Positions 50,129 to 58,392 of a stretch of DNA of 64,000 nt are shown here, one piece after another (the first letter of the stretch is position 1; each line of letters starts with the position of its first letter). Both the position numbers and the translations under genes were made by a program. The notes below the pieces were generated by a model. That model was not told the origin of the DNA. It ran no database searches and saw only the letters and a list, made by a program, of their open reading frames with translations. This stretch comes from Streptomyces sp. NRRL B-1347. Lineage in GTDB: Bacteria; Actinomycetota; Actinomycetes; Streptomycetales; Streptomycetaceae. The stretch is from positions 1-64,000 of the forward strand of contig NZ_JOJM01000047.1 of the NCBI RefSeq assembly GCF_000720325.1. The letters are read 5' to 3'.

Positions 50129-51523
50129 TTATACGCCCTGGCTGACCGAACTCATATTGAAATCCGGGACCCGCAGCGCGGGCATGGCCGCCCGGGTGAA
50201 GTAGTCGCCCCACTCGCGCGGCAGCGTCTTCTCCGTACGGCCCGCCTCACCGGCCCGCGACAGCAGGTCCACGGGCGACTCGTTGAACCGGAAGTTGTTC
50301 ACCTCGCCGACCACCTCGCCGTTCTCCACCAGGTACACGCCGTCCCTGGTCAGGCCCGTGAGCAGCAGCGTCGCCGGGTCGACCTCGCGGATGTACCACA
50401 GGCAGGTCAGCAGCAGGCCGCGCTCGGTGGCCGCGACCATCTCGTCCAGGGAGCGGTCCGAGCCGCCCTCAAGGATGAGGTTGTCGATCGCCGGGGCCAC
50501 CGGCAGACCGGTCAGGGCGGCGCTGTGCCGCGTGGTGATCAGGTGCTTCAGCTCACCGTCGCGCACCCAGTCGGTGGGGGTGAGCGGCAGGCCGTTGTCG
50601 AAGGCCGACGCGTCGTCGCCCGAGGCGTGCGCGAGCACGAAGGGCGCCGCCTCCAGGCCCGGCTCGTTCGGGTCGCTGCGCAGCGTGAGCGGCAGCGGGG
50701 CGAGCCGCTCGCCGACGCGGGTGCCGCCGCCCGGCTTGGAGAACACCGTGCGGCCCTCCGCCGCGTCCCGGGCCGCCGACGACCACAGCTGGTAGATCAG
50801 CAGATCGGCCACCGCGGTCGGCGGAAGGAGCGTCTCGTAGCGCCCGGCGGGCAGCTCCACGCGCCGCTGAGCCCAGGCCAGGCGCTGCGCGAGCTCCTCG
50901 TCGAGCGCCGCCGGGTCGACGTCCTTGAAGTCGCGCGTGGCCCGGCCCGCCCAGGCCGAGCGGGTGCGGTCCGGGGACTTCGCGTTCAGCTCCAGGGTGC
51001 CGCTCGGCTGGTCGTGGCGCAGCCGCAGGCCCGTCGACGTCCCCAGGTAGCTGGTGGTCAGCTCGTGGTTGGCGAAGCCGTACAGCTCGCGGCCGCCCGC
51101 CCGGGCGCGGGCGAAGGCCTCGCCGAGCGCCGGCGCGAAGTCCGCGAAGACGGCCGAGGACGTCTCGGCGGGCCCGTCCATGAAGTCCGGGGCGGCCGGG
51201 GCGCCGGTCACCAGGGGCTGCGCGTCCTCGGCGGGCCCGGCCGCGCGCGCCGCGGCCTCGGCGGCCCGCACCAGCGGCTCCAGGTCGTCCGCCGTCACCG
51301 CCGAGCGCGAGACGACGCCGGACGCGGTGCCCTTGGCCCCGTCGACCGTGGCGATCACGGTGAGGGTGCGGCCCCGGGTGACGCCGTTGGTGGTCAGGGC
51401 GTTGCCCGCCCAGCGCAGGTTCGCCGTCGACTCCTCGTCGGCGATCACCACGCAGCCGTCGGCGGTGGACAGCTCCAGGGCCCGCTCGACGATCTCGTGC
51501 GGCTTGCTCGTACGACGGCTCAT
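50129..51523 (-). CDS. tldE: TldE/PmbA-type subunit of the TldD-TldE protease
   Basis: 464 aa. PmbA_TldD fold: [25 protein letters not shown] at the start and [44 protein letters not shown] towards the end. It lacks the HExxxH zinc motif, as expected of the TldE partner. TldD-TldE complexes unwind and cleave unfolded peptides, including RiPP leader peptides. The ATG at 51523 overlaps the stop of a 31-codon ORF and is preceded by AGGAGG; both features are second copies of the original tldD end. Confidence 0.9.
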   Translation of the reverse strand: MSRRTSKPHEIVERALELSTADGCVVIADEESTANLRWAGNALTTNGVTRGRTLTVIATVDGAKGTASGVVSRSAVTADDLEPLVRAAEAAARAAGPAEDAQPLVTGAPAAPDFMDGPAETSSAVFADFAPALGEAFARARAGGRELYGFANHELTTSYLGTSTGLRLRHDQPSGTLELNAKSPDRTRSAWAGRATRDFKDVDPAALDEELAQRLAWAQRRVELPAGRYETLLPPTAVADLLIYQLWSSAARDAAEGRTVFSKPGGGTRVGERLAPLPLTLRSDPNEPGLEAAPFVLAHASGDDASAFDNGLPLTPTDWVRDGELKHLITTRHSAALTGLPVAPAIDNLILEGGSDRSLDEMVAATERGLLLTCLWYIREVDPATLLLTGLTRDGVYLVENGEVVGEVNNFRFNESPVDLLSRAGEAGRTEKTLPREWGDYFTRAAMPALRVPDFNMSSVSQGV

Positions 51524-51615
51524 CGCCCGGCCTCCTGCGTGGTGTTGAGACGGTGCTTTCCCGGGGGATAACCCCCGGACCCCCAGCCGATTCCGTGGGT
51601 GCCGCAGTTGATCAT
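51520..51615 (-). CDS. 31-codon ORF bridging tldD and tldE, created by duplication
   Basis: ATG at 51615 overlaps the tldD TGA (ATGA), and its own TGA (51522-51520) overlaps the tldE ATG in the same way. It begins MINCGTHGIGWGSGG and ends LNTTQEAGR, the last nine residues being identical to the C-terminus of TldD. AGGAGG at the end of tldD serves as its ribosome site. It probably matters as a translational bridge rather than as a protein. Confidence 0.6.
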   Translation of the reverse strand: MINCGTHGIGWGSGGYPPGKHRLNTTQEAGR

Positions 51616-51641
51616 CGCCCGGCCTCCTGCGTGGTGTTGAG
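51520..51641. repeat. 30-bp direct repeat flanking a 62-bp insert at the tldD-tldE junction
   Basis: Positions 51520-51549 and 51612-51641 are identical over 30 bases (starting TCATCGCCCGGCCTCCTGCG). Each copy holds the stop-start ATGA and the AGGAGG ribosome site. The 62 bases between them include GGGGG-TTAT-CCCCC on the minus strand, a motif I also associate with Streptomyces intergenic repeats. Confidence 0.97.
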
Positions 51642-53135
51642 GATGTTGACGCCCTGGAAGAGGGCGGAGGGGCAGCCGTGGGAGACCGCGGCGACCTGGC
51701 CCGGCTGGGCCTTGCCGCAGTTGAAGGCGCCGCCGAGGACGTACGTCTGCGGGCCGCCGACGGCCGTCATCGAGCCCCAGAAGTCGGTGGTGGTCGCCTG
51801 GTAGGCGACGTCGCGCAGCTGCCCGGCGAGCCGCCCGTTCTCGATCCGGTAGAAGCGCTGTCCGGTGAACTGGAAGTTGTACCGCTGCATGTCGATGGAC
51901 CACGACCGGTCGCCCACGACGTAGATGCCGCGCTCCACGCCGCTGATCAGGTCGTCCGTGGACAGGCCCGCCGGATCCGGCTTCAGCGAGACGTTCGCCA
52001 TGCGCTGGACCGGCACGTGCGCGGGGGAGTCCGCGTACGCGCAGCCGTTGGAGCGCTCGAAGCCGGTGAGCCTGGCGATGCGCCGGTCCAGCTGGTAGCC
52101 GACGAGCGTGCCGTCCTTGACCAGGTCCCAGGACTGCGCGGCCACGCCCTCGTCGTCGTACCCGATGGTCGCGAGGCCGTGCTCGGCGGTCCGGTCGCCG
52201 GTGACGTTCATCAGGGACGAGCCGTACGCCAGCTTGCCGAGCTGGTCGAAGGTGGCGAAGGAGGTGCCCGCGTACGCCGCCTCGTAGCCGAGGGCGCGGT
52301 CCAGCTCCGTGGCGTGGCCGATGGACTCGTGGATCGTCAGCCACAGATTGGAGGGGTCGACCACCAGGTCGTACAGACCGGGCTGCACGCTCGGCGCGCG
52401 CATCTTCTCCGCCAACTGCGTGGGAATCAGGGCGAGCTCGGCATCCCAGTCCCAGCCCGTGCCGGTCAGGTACTCCCAGCCACGGCCGGCCGGCGGCGCG
52501 ACGGTCCGCATGGAGTCGAACTCGCCGGTCGACTCGTCCACCGCGTGCGCCGTCAGCTGCGGGTGCAGCCGTACGCGCTGCTGCGTGGTGACCGTGCCCG
52601 CCGTGTCCGCGTAGAACTTGTTCTCGTGGACGGTGAGCAGCGAGGCGTCCACGTGCGCGACCCCGTCGGCGGCCAGCAGCCGCGCGCTCCAGTCCGCGAG
52701 CAGCCCCGTCTTCTCCTCGTCCGGGACCGAGAAGGGGTCGATCTCGTACGCGGACACCCACGTGCGGTCCGCGTGCACCGGCTCGTCGGCGAGCTCCACC
52801 TGCTCGTCGGACCCGGCCGCCTTGATGACCTGGGCCGACAGCTTGGCCATCGCCACGGCCTGGGAGGCGACGCGCGCCGCCGCGTCCATGGTCAGGTCGA
52901 CGCCCGAGGCGAAGCCCCAGGTGCCGCCGTGCACCACCCGCACCGCGTACCCCAGGTCCGTGGTGTCGTGGGACGCGGCGGGCTTGGCGTCCCGCAGCCG
53001 CCAGGCGGCGCTGCGCACCCGCTCCAGGCGGAAGTCCGCGTGCTCGGCGCCGAGCGCCCGCGCGCGGGCGAGCGCCGCGTCGGCGAGCGCCCGCAGCGGC
53101 AGCGCCGTGAAGGCTTCATCGATGGAATGAGGCAC
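51612..53135 (-). CDS. tldD: TldD metalloprotease subunit
   Basis: 507 aa from a GTG at 53135 with GGGAG eight bases before it (MPHSIDEAFTALPL). The zinc motif HExxxH is present as HESIGHATELDRALGYEAAYAGTSF, with the downstream DDEGV and cysteine-bearing GGAFNCGKAQPGQ regions typical of TldD. It is the catalytic half of TldD-TldE. An earlier ATG at 53156 is possible. The gene ends in the duplicated junction and is transcribed away from fabG. Confidence 0.93.
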   Translation of the reverse strand: MPHSIDEAFTALPLRALADAALARARALGAEHADFRLERVRSAAWRLRDAKPAASHDTTDLGYAVRVVHGGTWGFASGVDLTMDAAARVASQAVAMAKLSAQVIKAAGSDEQVELADEPVHADRTWVSAYEIDPFSVPDEEKTGLLADWSARLLAADGVAHVDASLLTVHENKFYADTAGTVTTQQRVRLHPQLTAHAVDESTGEFDSMRTVAPPAGRGWEYLTGTGWDWDAELALIPTQLAEKMRAPSVQPGLYDLVVDPSNLWLTIHESIGHATELDRALGYEAAYAGTSFATFDQLGKLAYGSSLMNVTGDRTAEHGLATIGYDDEGVAAQSWDLVKDGTLVGYQLDRRIARLTGFERSNGCAYADSPAHVPVQRMANVSLKPDPAGLSTDDLISGVERGIYVVGDRSWSIDMQRYNFQFTGQRFYRIENGRLAGQLRDVAYQATTTDFWGSMTAVGGPQTYVLGGAFNCGKAQPGQVAAVSHGCPSALFQGVNILNTTQEAGR

Positions 53136-53377
53136 GGAACGTCTCCCTGCTGTCATCTGCGGTCGGCTCCGGTCCGCCGCCGTCTGCTCCGGTCCACGGC
53201 CACCCCCGGGCACCGGTCATGTCCGATCATCGCGTGCGAACCGGCCGCTCGGCCATACCTTTCTGTAGGGATCCAACAGCGAGTCATCTGCGCCACTGTC
53301 GGACGCCGATTCTCCGGATCGCCTGCGGGACCGATAGGTTTCCGAGAGACCACACAGTCAAGGAGAAGGGTGATCCC

Positions 53378-54097
53378 TTGAGCCGCTCGGTTCTCGTCAC
53401 CGGAGGAAACCGGGGCATCGGCCTCGCCATCGCCCGCGCGTTCGCCGACGCCGGCGACAAGGTGGCGATCACCTACCGCTCGGGTGAGCCGCCCAAGGAC
53501 CTCACCGCGGCCGGGGTGCTCGCCGTCAAGTGCGACATCACCGACGCCGAGCAGGTGGAGCAGGCCTACAAGGAGATCGAGGAGAAGCACGGCCCCGTCG
53601 AGGTCCTCGTTGCGAACGCGGGCATCACCAAGGACCAGCTTCTGATGCGCATGTCCGAGGACGACTTCACGTCCGTCCTCGACACCAACCTCACCGGCAC
53701 CTTCCGTGTCGTGAAGCGGGCCAACCGCGGCATGCTGCGCGCCAAGAAGGGCCGCGTCGTCCTCATCTCCTCCGTCGTCGGGCTCTACGGCTCGGCGGGC
53801 CAGGCGAACTACGCCGCCTCCAAGGCGGGCCTGGTCGGCTTCGCCCGCTCGCTCGCCCGCGAGCTGGGGTCACGCAACATCACCTTCAACGTCGTCGCGC
53901 CCGGTTTTGTCGACACCGACATGACCCAGGCGCTCACGGACGAGCAGCGCGCGGGCATCGTGGCGCAGGTGCCGCTCGGCCGTTACGCGCAGCCCGAGGA
54001 GATCGCCGCCACGGTGCGGTTCCTCACCTCGGACGACGCCTCGTACATCACTGGAGCCGTCATCCCCGTTGACGGCGGATTGGGCATGGGTCACTGA
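53378..54097 (+). CDS. fabG: 3-oxoacyl-ACP reductase (beta-ketoacyl reductase)
   Basis: 239 aa. SDR with all catalytic parts: cofactor loop TGGNRGIG, NAG, serine in ISSVVGLYG, and YAASK (Tyr-x3-Lys). TGAVIPVDGGLGMGH closes the chain. The start is TTG at 53378, supported by AAGGAGAAGGG in front and by the first residues LSRSVLVTGG; no ATG or GTG fits better. It is followed five bases later by the enoyl-ACP reductase, giving the two reductive steps of the fatty-acid elongation cycle in one operon, as in mycobacterial mabA-inhA. Confidence 0.95.
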   Translation: MSRSVLVTGGNRGIGLAIARAFADAGDKVAITYRSGEPPKDLTAAGVLAVKCDITDAEQVEQAYKEIEEKHGPVEVLVANAGITKDQLLMRMSEDDFTSVLDTNLTGTFRVVKRANRGMLRAKKGRVVLISSVVGLYGSAGQANYAASKAGLVGFARSLARELGSRNITFNVVAPGFVDTDMTQALTDEQRAGIVAQVPLGRYAQPEEIAATVRFLTSDDASYITGAVIPVDGGLGMGH

Positions 54098-54102
54098 TCA
54101 CC

Positions 54103-54876
54103 ATGAGCGGAATTCTCGACGGCAAGCGGATCCTGATCACGGGTGTGCTGATGGAGTCCTCCATCGCCTTCCACGCTGCCAAGGTCGCGCAGGAGCAGGG
54201 TGCCGAGGTCATCCTGACCGCCTTCCCGCGGCCCACGCTCACCGAGCGCATCGCCAAGAAGCTGCCCAAGCCCGCCAAGGTCATCGAGCTCGACGTCACC
54301 AACGAGGAGCACCTCGGCCGCCTCGAGGGCGTGGTCCGCGAGGAGCTCGGCGGCCTCGACGGCGTCGTCCACTCCATCGGCTTCGCCCCGCAGGACGCGC
54401 TCGGTGGCAACTTCCTGAACACGCCGTTCGAGTCGGTGGCCACGGCCATGCACGTCTCGGCGTTCTCCCTGAAGTCGCTGACCATGGCCCTGCTGCCGCT
54501 GATGCCGGAGGAGGAGGGCGGCGCGGTCGTCGGCCTGACCTTCGACGCGCAGTTCGCCTGGCCGCAGTACGACTGGATGGGTCCGGCCAAGGCCGCCCTC
54601 GAGGCCACCAACCGCTACCTGGCGCGTGACCTGGGCCCGCGGAACATCCGCTGCAACCTCGTCTCCGCCGGCCCCATCGGCTCCATGGCCGCCAAGTCCA
54701 TCCCGGGCTTCGGCGAGCTGGCCAAGGTCTGGGACAGCCGTTCCCCGCTCCAGTGGGACATGGCCGACCCGGAGCCCGCGGGCCGCGGCATCGTCGCGCT
54801 GCTCTCGGACTTCTTCCCGAAGACCACGGGCGAGATCATCCACGTCGACGGCGGCGTGCACATGATGGGTGCCTGA
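54103..54876 (+). CDS. fabI: Enoyl-ACP reductase (InhA/FabI type)
   Basis: 257 aa. ILDGKRILITGVLMESSIAFHAAKVAQEQGAEV is the InhA-like NADH loop. SIGFAPQDALGGNFLNT, FDAQFAWPQYDWMGPAKAALEATNRYLARDLGP contains the Tyr...Lys pair (YDWMGPAK), and GPIGSMAAKSIPGF is the substrate loop. It reduces enoyl-ACP in the FAS-II cycle and is the target class of isoniazid and triclosan. A strong hairpin ends the operon. Confidence 0.95.
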   Translation: MSGILDGKRILITGVLMESSIAFHAAKVAQEQGAEVILTAFPRPTLTERIAKKLPKPAKVIELDVTNEEHLGRLEGVVREELGGLDGVVHSIGFAPQDALGGNFLNTPFESVATAMHVSAFSLKSLTMALLPLMPEEEGGAVVGLTFDAQFAWPQYDWMGPAKAALEATNRYLARDLGPRNIRCNLVSAGPIGSMAAKSIPGFGELAKVWDSRSPLQWDMADPEPAGRGIVALLSDFFPKTTGEIIHVDGGVHMMGA

Positions 54877-54901
54877 TCACCCCTGCTCACCCCTGACGCG
54901 T

Positions 54902-54940
54902 CGACGCCCCGTTCCCGCAGTGCGCGGGGGCGGGGCGTCG
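54902..54940 (+). terminator. Hairpin after fabG-fabI
   Basis: CGACGCCCCG pairs perfectly with CGGGGCGTCG (54931-54940), with further inner CCCGC/GCGGG pairing, 25 bases after the fabI stop. Confidence 0.85.
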
Positions 54941-54995
54941 CCCGTTCGGCCCCGCTGGCCGGGCGGCGCCGGGGTGGGGCCGCGCACCCTGGAGT

Positions 54996-55403
54996 GTGCG
55001 CTGGTCACCCGGTGCGGCGCTCGCCGCTCTCGCCCTCCTGATCACCCTGCCGTACGACGCCGTGTCCCACGCGTCCGCGCAGCGTGCGCGGGAGCAAGCG
55101 GATGCCGCGGAGAGCGCGGAAAGCGCGGAGAGCGCTGTCCCTGCCTCGTCCCCGCGTCCGGCCGCGGCGGACCGGCCGTTCGGCGCGGAGTGCCGCAGCA
55201 ACGTCGTCCGTTCCCAGGTCGTCGCGTACTGCCACAACCCGTACCCCGAGGCCGACCGGCTGCGGCTGCACATCGAGTGCGACCGGTGGTGGGACATCGA
55301 CAGCGACAGCCGACCGGTCACGGCCGGGCCCGCCAGGACGGTGCGGCTCACCGGCCGCTGCTGGAAAGAGGTCCGCTCGGTGTGGATCAGCCACCAGCGC
55401 TGA
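54996..55403 (+). CDS. Small secreted protein with four cysteines
   Basis: 135 aa from a GTG at 54996 with GGAG just upstream. A signal peptide (SPGAALAALALLITLPYDAVSHA) is followed by an Ala/Ser/Glu low-complexity stretch. The mature domain of about 75 residues has cysteines in AECRSN, AYCHNP, IECDRW and GRCWKE, probably two disulfides. I do not recognise a family. It converges on the GntR gene. Confidence 0.75.
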   Translation: MRWSPGAALAALALLITLPYDAVSHASAQRAREQADAAESAESAESAVPASSPRPAAADRPFGAECRSNVVRSQVVAYCHNPYPEADRLRLHIECDRWWDIDSDSRPVTAGPARTVRLTGRCWKEVRSVWISHQR

Positions 55404-55415
55404 GGCCGGAGGCGC

Positions 55416-56108
55416 TCAGCCGTCGGTGCCGTCGGTGAGCCGCTCCGGGTGGCACAGGTAGGGGTAGCTGGCCGCCTCGGCGGCCGCCGCGTCCCCGTCC
55501 CGCGCGCGGATCGCCTCGACCAGCCGGCCGTGGTCCATGTACGCCGCGGGCGTCAGCTCCTTGCCGATGTCCTCGCGCAGCCAGTCCCGCAGCACCTCGC
55601 CCAGATCCGCGTACAGGGCGATCAGGACGTCGTTGTGGGACGCGGCCACCACCGCCATGTGCAGGGTCGCGTCGGCCGCCACGAACGCCTCGGCGACGCC
55701 CGAGGACCAGGCCTCCTCGCGGCGCGCCAGCAGGGTGTCCAGCTGCTTCAGGTCACGCTCCGTGCGCCGCTCGGCGGCGAGCTTCGCGGCGCTCGACTCC
55801 AGCGTGGCGCGCAGCTCCGCGATGTGCCGCGGATCGGCGTCGGCGAACCTGCGCTGCATCACGCCCGCCAGCTCGCTGGTCGCGACCACGTACGTGCCCG
55901 AGCCCTGCCGGATGTCGAGCAGGCCGTTGTGGGCGAGCGCGCGCACGGCCTCACGGACCGTGTTCCTGGCCACGCCCAGCTGCTCGACCAGCTCGGGCTC
56001 GGTGGGGATGCGGGAGCCGACCGGCCACTCGCCCGACGAGATCTGATGACGCAGAGCGGCGATGACCTGCTCGGACAGTGCTGAGCGGCGCGGTGTGGTC
56101 AGCGGCAT
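55416..56108 (-). CDS. GntR/FadR-subfamily regulator (FCD domain)
   Basis: 230 aa. N-terminal winged helix: SEQVIAALRHQISSGEWPVGSRIPTEPELVEQLGVARNTVREAVRALAHNGLLDIRQGSGTYV. The C-terminal FCD domain (ELRATLESSAAKLAAERR, ATLHMAVVAASHN) binds small carboxylates in many members. GAAGGAAG precedes the ATG at 56108. It is divergent from the MFS gene, and a perfect palindrome lies between the two. It most likely represses the transporter. Confidence 0.92.
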   Translation of the reverse strand: MPLTTPRRSALSEQVIAALRHQISSGEWPVGSRIPTEPELVEQLGVARNTVREAVRALAHNGLLDIRQGSGTYVVATSELAGVMQRRFADADPRHIAELRATLESSAAKLAAERRTERDLKQLDTLLARREEAWSSGVAEAFVAADATLHMAVVAASHNDVLIALYADLGEVLRDWLREDIGKELTPAAYMDHGRLVEAIRARDGDAAAAEAASYPYLCHPERLTDGTDG

Positions 56109-56194
56109 GTGCTTCCTTCGGCGACGGCTGCGGCGATTTCCTCGGGCCCGGCGGGCTGGACTGGCCCGGTGGACCCGTTGAAGATTGGACAGGC

Positions 56195-56209
56195 AATCAT
56201 CCCATGATT
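56195..56209. promoter_or_regulatory. Operator AATCAT-CCC-ATGATT for the GntR regulator
   Basis: A perfect 6-bp inverted repeat with a three-base centre. It lies directly against the -10 element of the MFS promoter, where bound repressor would block RNA polymerase. Confidence 0.75.
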
Positions 56210-56210
56210 C

Positions 56211-56216
56211 TATGAT
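56211..56216 (+). promoter_or_regulatory. -10 element TATGAT of the MFS gene (leaderless transcript)
   Basis: TATGAT followed by seven bases and ATG at 56224, so the mRNA should start at or next to the start codon. TTGGAC at 56185-56190 is a possible but widely spaced (20 bases) -35. Confidence 0.6.
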
Positions 56217-56223
56217 GTCTCTC

Positions 56224-57660
56224 ATGGTCAGTGAGGAAGCGGATACGACACGCGGGACGATGACACCACCGGGCCCGGCCGGGGCTGCCGTGCGGCAGGC
56301 GGTCGCCGCTGCGGGCGGCTCGGCGGGCGGTTCTGTGGACGGCTCCACGGACGGTTCCACGAACGGCTCCACGGGTGTGAGCGGTGGTGGGGCGGCGCGC
56401 GGCGCCGCGCACGCGCCGGTCGAGCGGGGTGGAACGACCGCCACGCGCACGTGGGCGACGCGACTCGTCATCGTCGGCATCGTCCTCGCCGCCCTCAACC
56501 TCCGGCCCGCCATCACCAGCCTCGGCGCGCTGCTCGAAGAGGTGCGGGACGGGCTCGGCATGAGCGGCACCCTCGCGGGCCTCCTGACCTCCGTGCCGCC
56601 GCTGTGCTTCGCGCTCTTCGGCAGCCAGGCCCCGCGCCTGGCCCGGCGCTTCGGGTCCGGCGCGGTGGTCTGCGCGGGCATGGTCGCGATAGCCACCGGC
56701 CTGCTGATCCGCCCCTTCATCGGCGGCACCGCGGGCTTCCTGGCCGCCACCGCGTTCGCCCTCATGGGTATCGCCGTCAGCAACGTCCTGATGCCCGTCA
56801 TCGTCAAGCGCTGGTTCCCCGACCGCGTCGGCTCGATGACCGGCCTGTACTCGATGGCCCTCGCGCTCGGCACCTCGCTGGCAGCCGCGGTCACCGTGCC
56901 CCTGACCGACGCGCTCGGCGGCAGCTGGCGCACCGGGCTCGCCGTCTGGGCGGCCCTCGCGGTCGTCGCCGTCGTGCCGTGGCTGCCGCTGGTGCGCGAA
57001 CGCGGCACCGAGGCGGGCACCGCCGAGCGGGTCCCGGCCGCCGTCCGGCGCGAGGACGACGCGCTGCGCATCACCCACAGCCGTACGGCGTGGGCCCTCG
57101 CCTGCTTCTTCGGACTCCAGGCCACCGCCGCGTACATCACCATGGGCTGGCTGCCGCAGATCTTCCGGGACGCGGGCGTGCCCGCGAGCGAGGCCGGGGT
57201 GCTGCTCGCCGTCACGATGGCCATGGGCGTGCCGCTCGCCTTCGTGATCCCGCGCGTGGCGACCCGGCTGCCCCACCAGGGCCCCGTCGTGATCGTCCTC
57301 GGCGCCTGCGGCATCGCCGGATACGCGGGCCTGTACCTCGCCCCTGCGGGCGGCGCCTGGGCGTGGGCGCTGCTGTGCGGCATCTCCAACTGCGCCTTCC
57401 CGCTCGCGCTCACCATGGTCGGCATGCGCGCCAAGAGCAGCGCGGGCGTGGCCAAGCTCTCCGCCTTCGCGCAGAGCACCGGCTATCTGATCTCGATTCC
57501 TGGCCCGCTCCTGGTGGGCGTGCTCTACCAGCACAGCGGCGGCTGGGGCCTGCCGCTCGCGCTCATGGCGGGCCTGATGGTGCCGCAGATCGCGGTCGGC
57601 TTCCTGGCGGGCCGCGATCGCACCATCGAGGACGAGGTGGCGGCGAGGGCGGCGGCCTGA
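56224..57660 (+). CDS. MFS transporter of the CynX/NimT family
   Basis: 478 aa with 12 helices after a Gly/Ser/Thr-rich N-terminus of about 70 residues that includes a DGST/NGST repeat. Family motifs: LNLRPAITSLGALLEEVRDGLGMSG, GSQAPRLARRFG and TLAGLLTSVPPLCFALFG. CynX/NimT proteins carry cyanate, 2-nitroimidazole or similar compounds; the substrate is unknown here. The ATG at 56224 is chosen as it fits a leaderless transcript from TATGAT; ATGs at 56212 and 56215 overlap that promoter. It is followed by a 38-aa companion gene. Confidence 0.88.
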   Translation: MVSEEADTTRGTMTPPGPAGAAVRQAVAAAGGSAGGSVDGSTDGSTNGSTGVSGGGAARGAAHAPVERGGTTATRTWATRLVIVGIVLAALNLRPAITSLGALLEEVRDGLGMSGTLAGLLTSVPPLCFALFGSQAPRLARRFGSGAVVCAGMVAIATGLLIRPFIGGTAGFLAATAFALMGIAVSNVLMPVIVKRWFPDRVGSMTGLYSMALALGTSLAAAVTVPLTDALGGSWRTGLAVWAALAVVAVVPWLPLVRERGTEAGTAERVPAAVRREDDALRITHSRTAWALACFFGLQATAAYITMGWLPQIFRDAGVPASEAGVLLAVTMAMGVPLAFVIPRVATRLPHQGPVVIVLGACGIAGYAGLYLAPAGGAWAWALLCGISNCAFPLALTMVGMRAKSSAGVAKLSAFAQSTGYLISIPGPLLVGVLYQHSGGWGLPLALMAGLMVPQIAVGFLAGRDRTIEDEVAARAAA

Positions 57661-57732
57661 CCCGATGCCACCCGGGGCCGGGCCGCGCACCCCGAGGGCG
57701 GGCCCACGGGCCGGGGGTGGGAGACTTGCCGC

Positions 57733-57849
57733 ATGCCAGTGCTCGACCCGAACCCCCAGAACGGCCAGAAGAAGCTCCTCATCGTGCTCGGCGCGATGCT
57801 GGCCATCACCGTGATCATCGGGATCATCGCGTCCATCGCCTCGCCCTGA
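57733..57849 (+). CDS. 38-aa transporter-associated membrane peptide (SGM_5486 type)
   Basis: MPVLDPNPQNGQKKLLIVLG followed by a single helix (AMLAITVIIGIIASIASP). It matches the small family I know as SGM_5486 transporter-associated proteins, found behind CynX/NimT transporters. GGGAG lies eight bases before the ATG. It starts 72 bases after the transporter stop and is probably in the same transcript. Its role, perhaps stabilising the transporter, is unproven. Confidence 0.8.
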   Translation: MPVLDPNPQNGQKKLLIVLGAMLAITVIIGIIASIASP

Positions 57850-57887
57850 GGCCCTGCCGGATCGTCGGCGAACAAGCCCTCCCGAGC

Positions 57888-57915
57888 GGGATGGTGGTGC
57901 TAGCCCCACCATCCC
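57888..57915. promoter_or_regulatory. Hairpin GGGATGGTGG...CCACCATCCC upstream of a 73-aa gene
   Basis: A perfect 10-bp stem with an eight-base loop (TGCTAGCC). It could terminate the MFS-38-aa transcript or act as an operator for the 73-aa gene that starts 125 bases later. Confidence 0.5.
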
Positions 57916-58040
57916 CTAGGGGGTCAGTGTCAGGGTTAACTGGGTGGATCACCGGATGGGCCGAGAGGCCGGAACTCCGTAACTTCGAGATGTGGCCGCG
58001 ACGACGCGGCCGGGAGCACTCGAACGTTCTTGGAGGCGGC

Positions 58041-58262
58041 ATGTCGGTCCGTGCGCACACCCGACGCGACCCGGCGGAGCGGGCGGAGCCTGCCGCCGTC
58101 GAGATCCAGCTCCCGTGGTGGGCCATCGCCCTGCCCGCGATCGCCTTCGCCGCCCTGCTCCTGCTGATACTGAACCCGGTGGACGCCCACGCGGCGAGCG
58201 GCGAGCCCGTCGTCACCCACCTCTTCGAGCGCGTCAAGGCCGTGCTCGCCGCCCTCCAGTGA
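58041..58262 (+). CDS. Small single-pass membrane protein, 73 aa
   Basis: A charged N-terminus (VRAHTRRDPAERAEPAAVEIQ), one membrane helix (LPWWAIALPAIAFAALLLLIL) and a short exterior end ASGEPVVTHLFERVKAVLAAL. GGAGG precedes the ATG. It is found, as far as I recall, only in actinobacteria; function unknown. It stands between the transporter pair and the SixA-like gene. Confidence 0.75.
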   Translation: MSVRAHTRRDPAERAEPAAVEIQLPWWAIALPAIAFAALLLLILNPVDAHAASGEPVVTHLFERVKAVLAALQ

Positions 58263-58392
58263 GGCCGTTCGTGCCTGGTCGCGGGCGGGCGCCCCACCTC
58301 AGGAGACACGTGGTGAACGCCCTGTCACCCCTGCCGGGAGAGCCCGCCAACTCCCTGCGCCCGATGGCGTGTTTCATGCGAAGCTGGGACGC

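Noticed and set aside
51642..52761. Extension of the 31-codon junction ORF upstream through tldD
   Set aside because: That frame is a low-complexity shadow of tldD; only the ATG at 51615 makes sense by its overlap and ribosome site.
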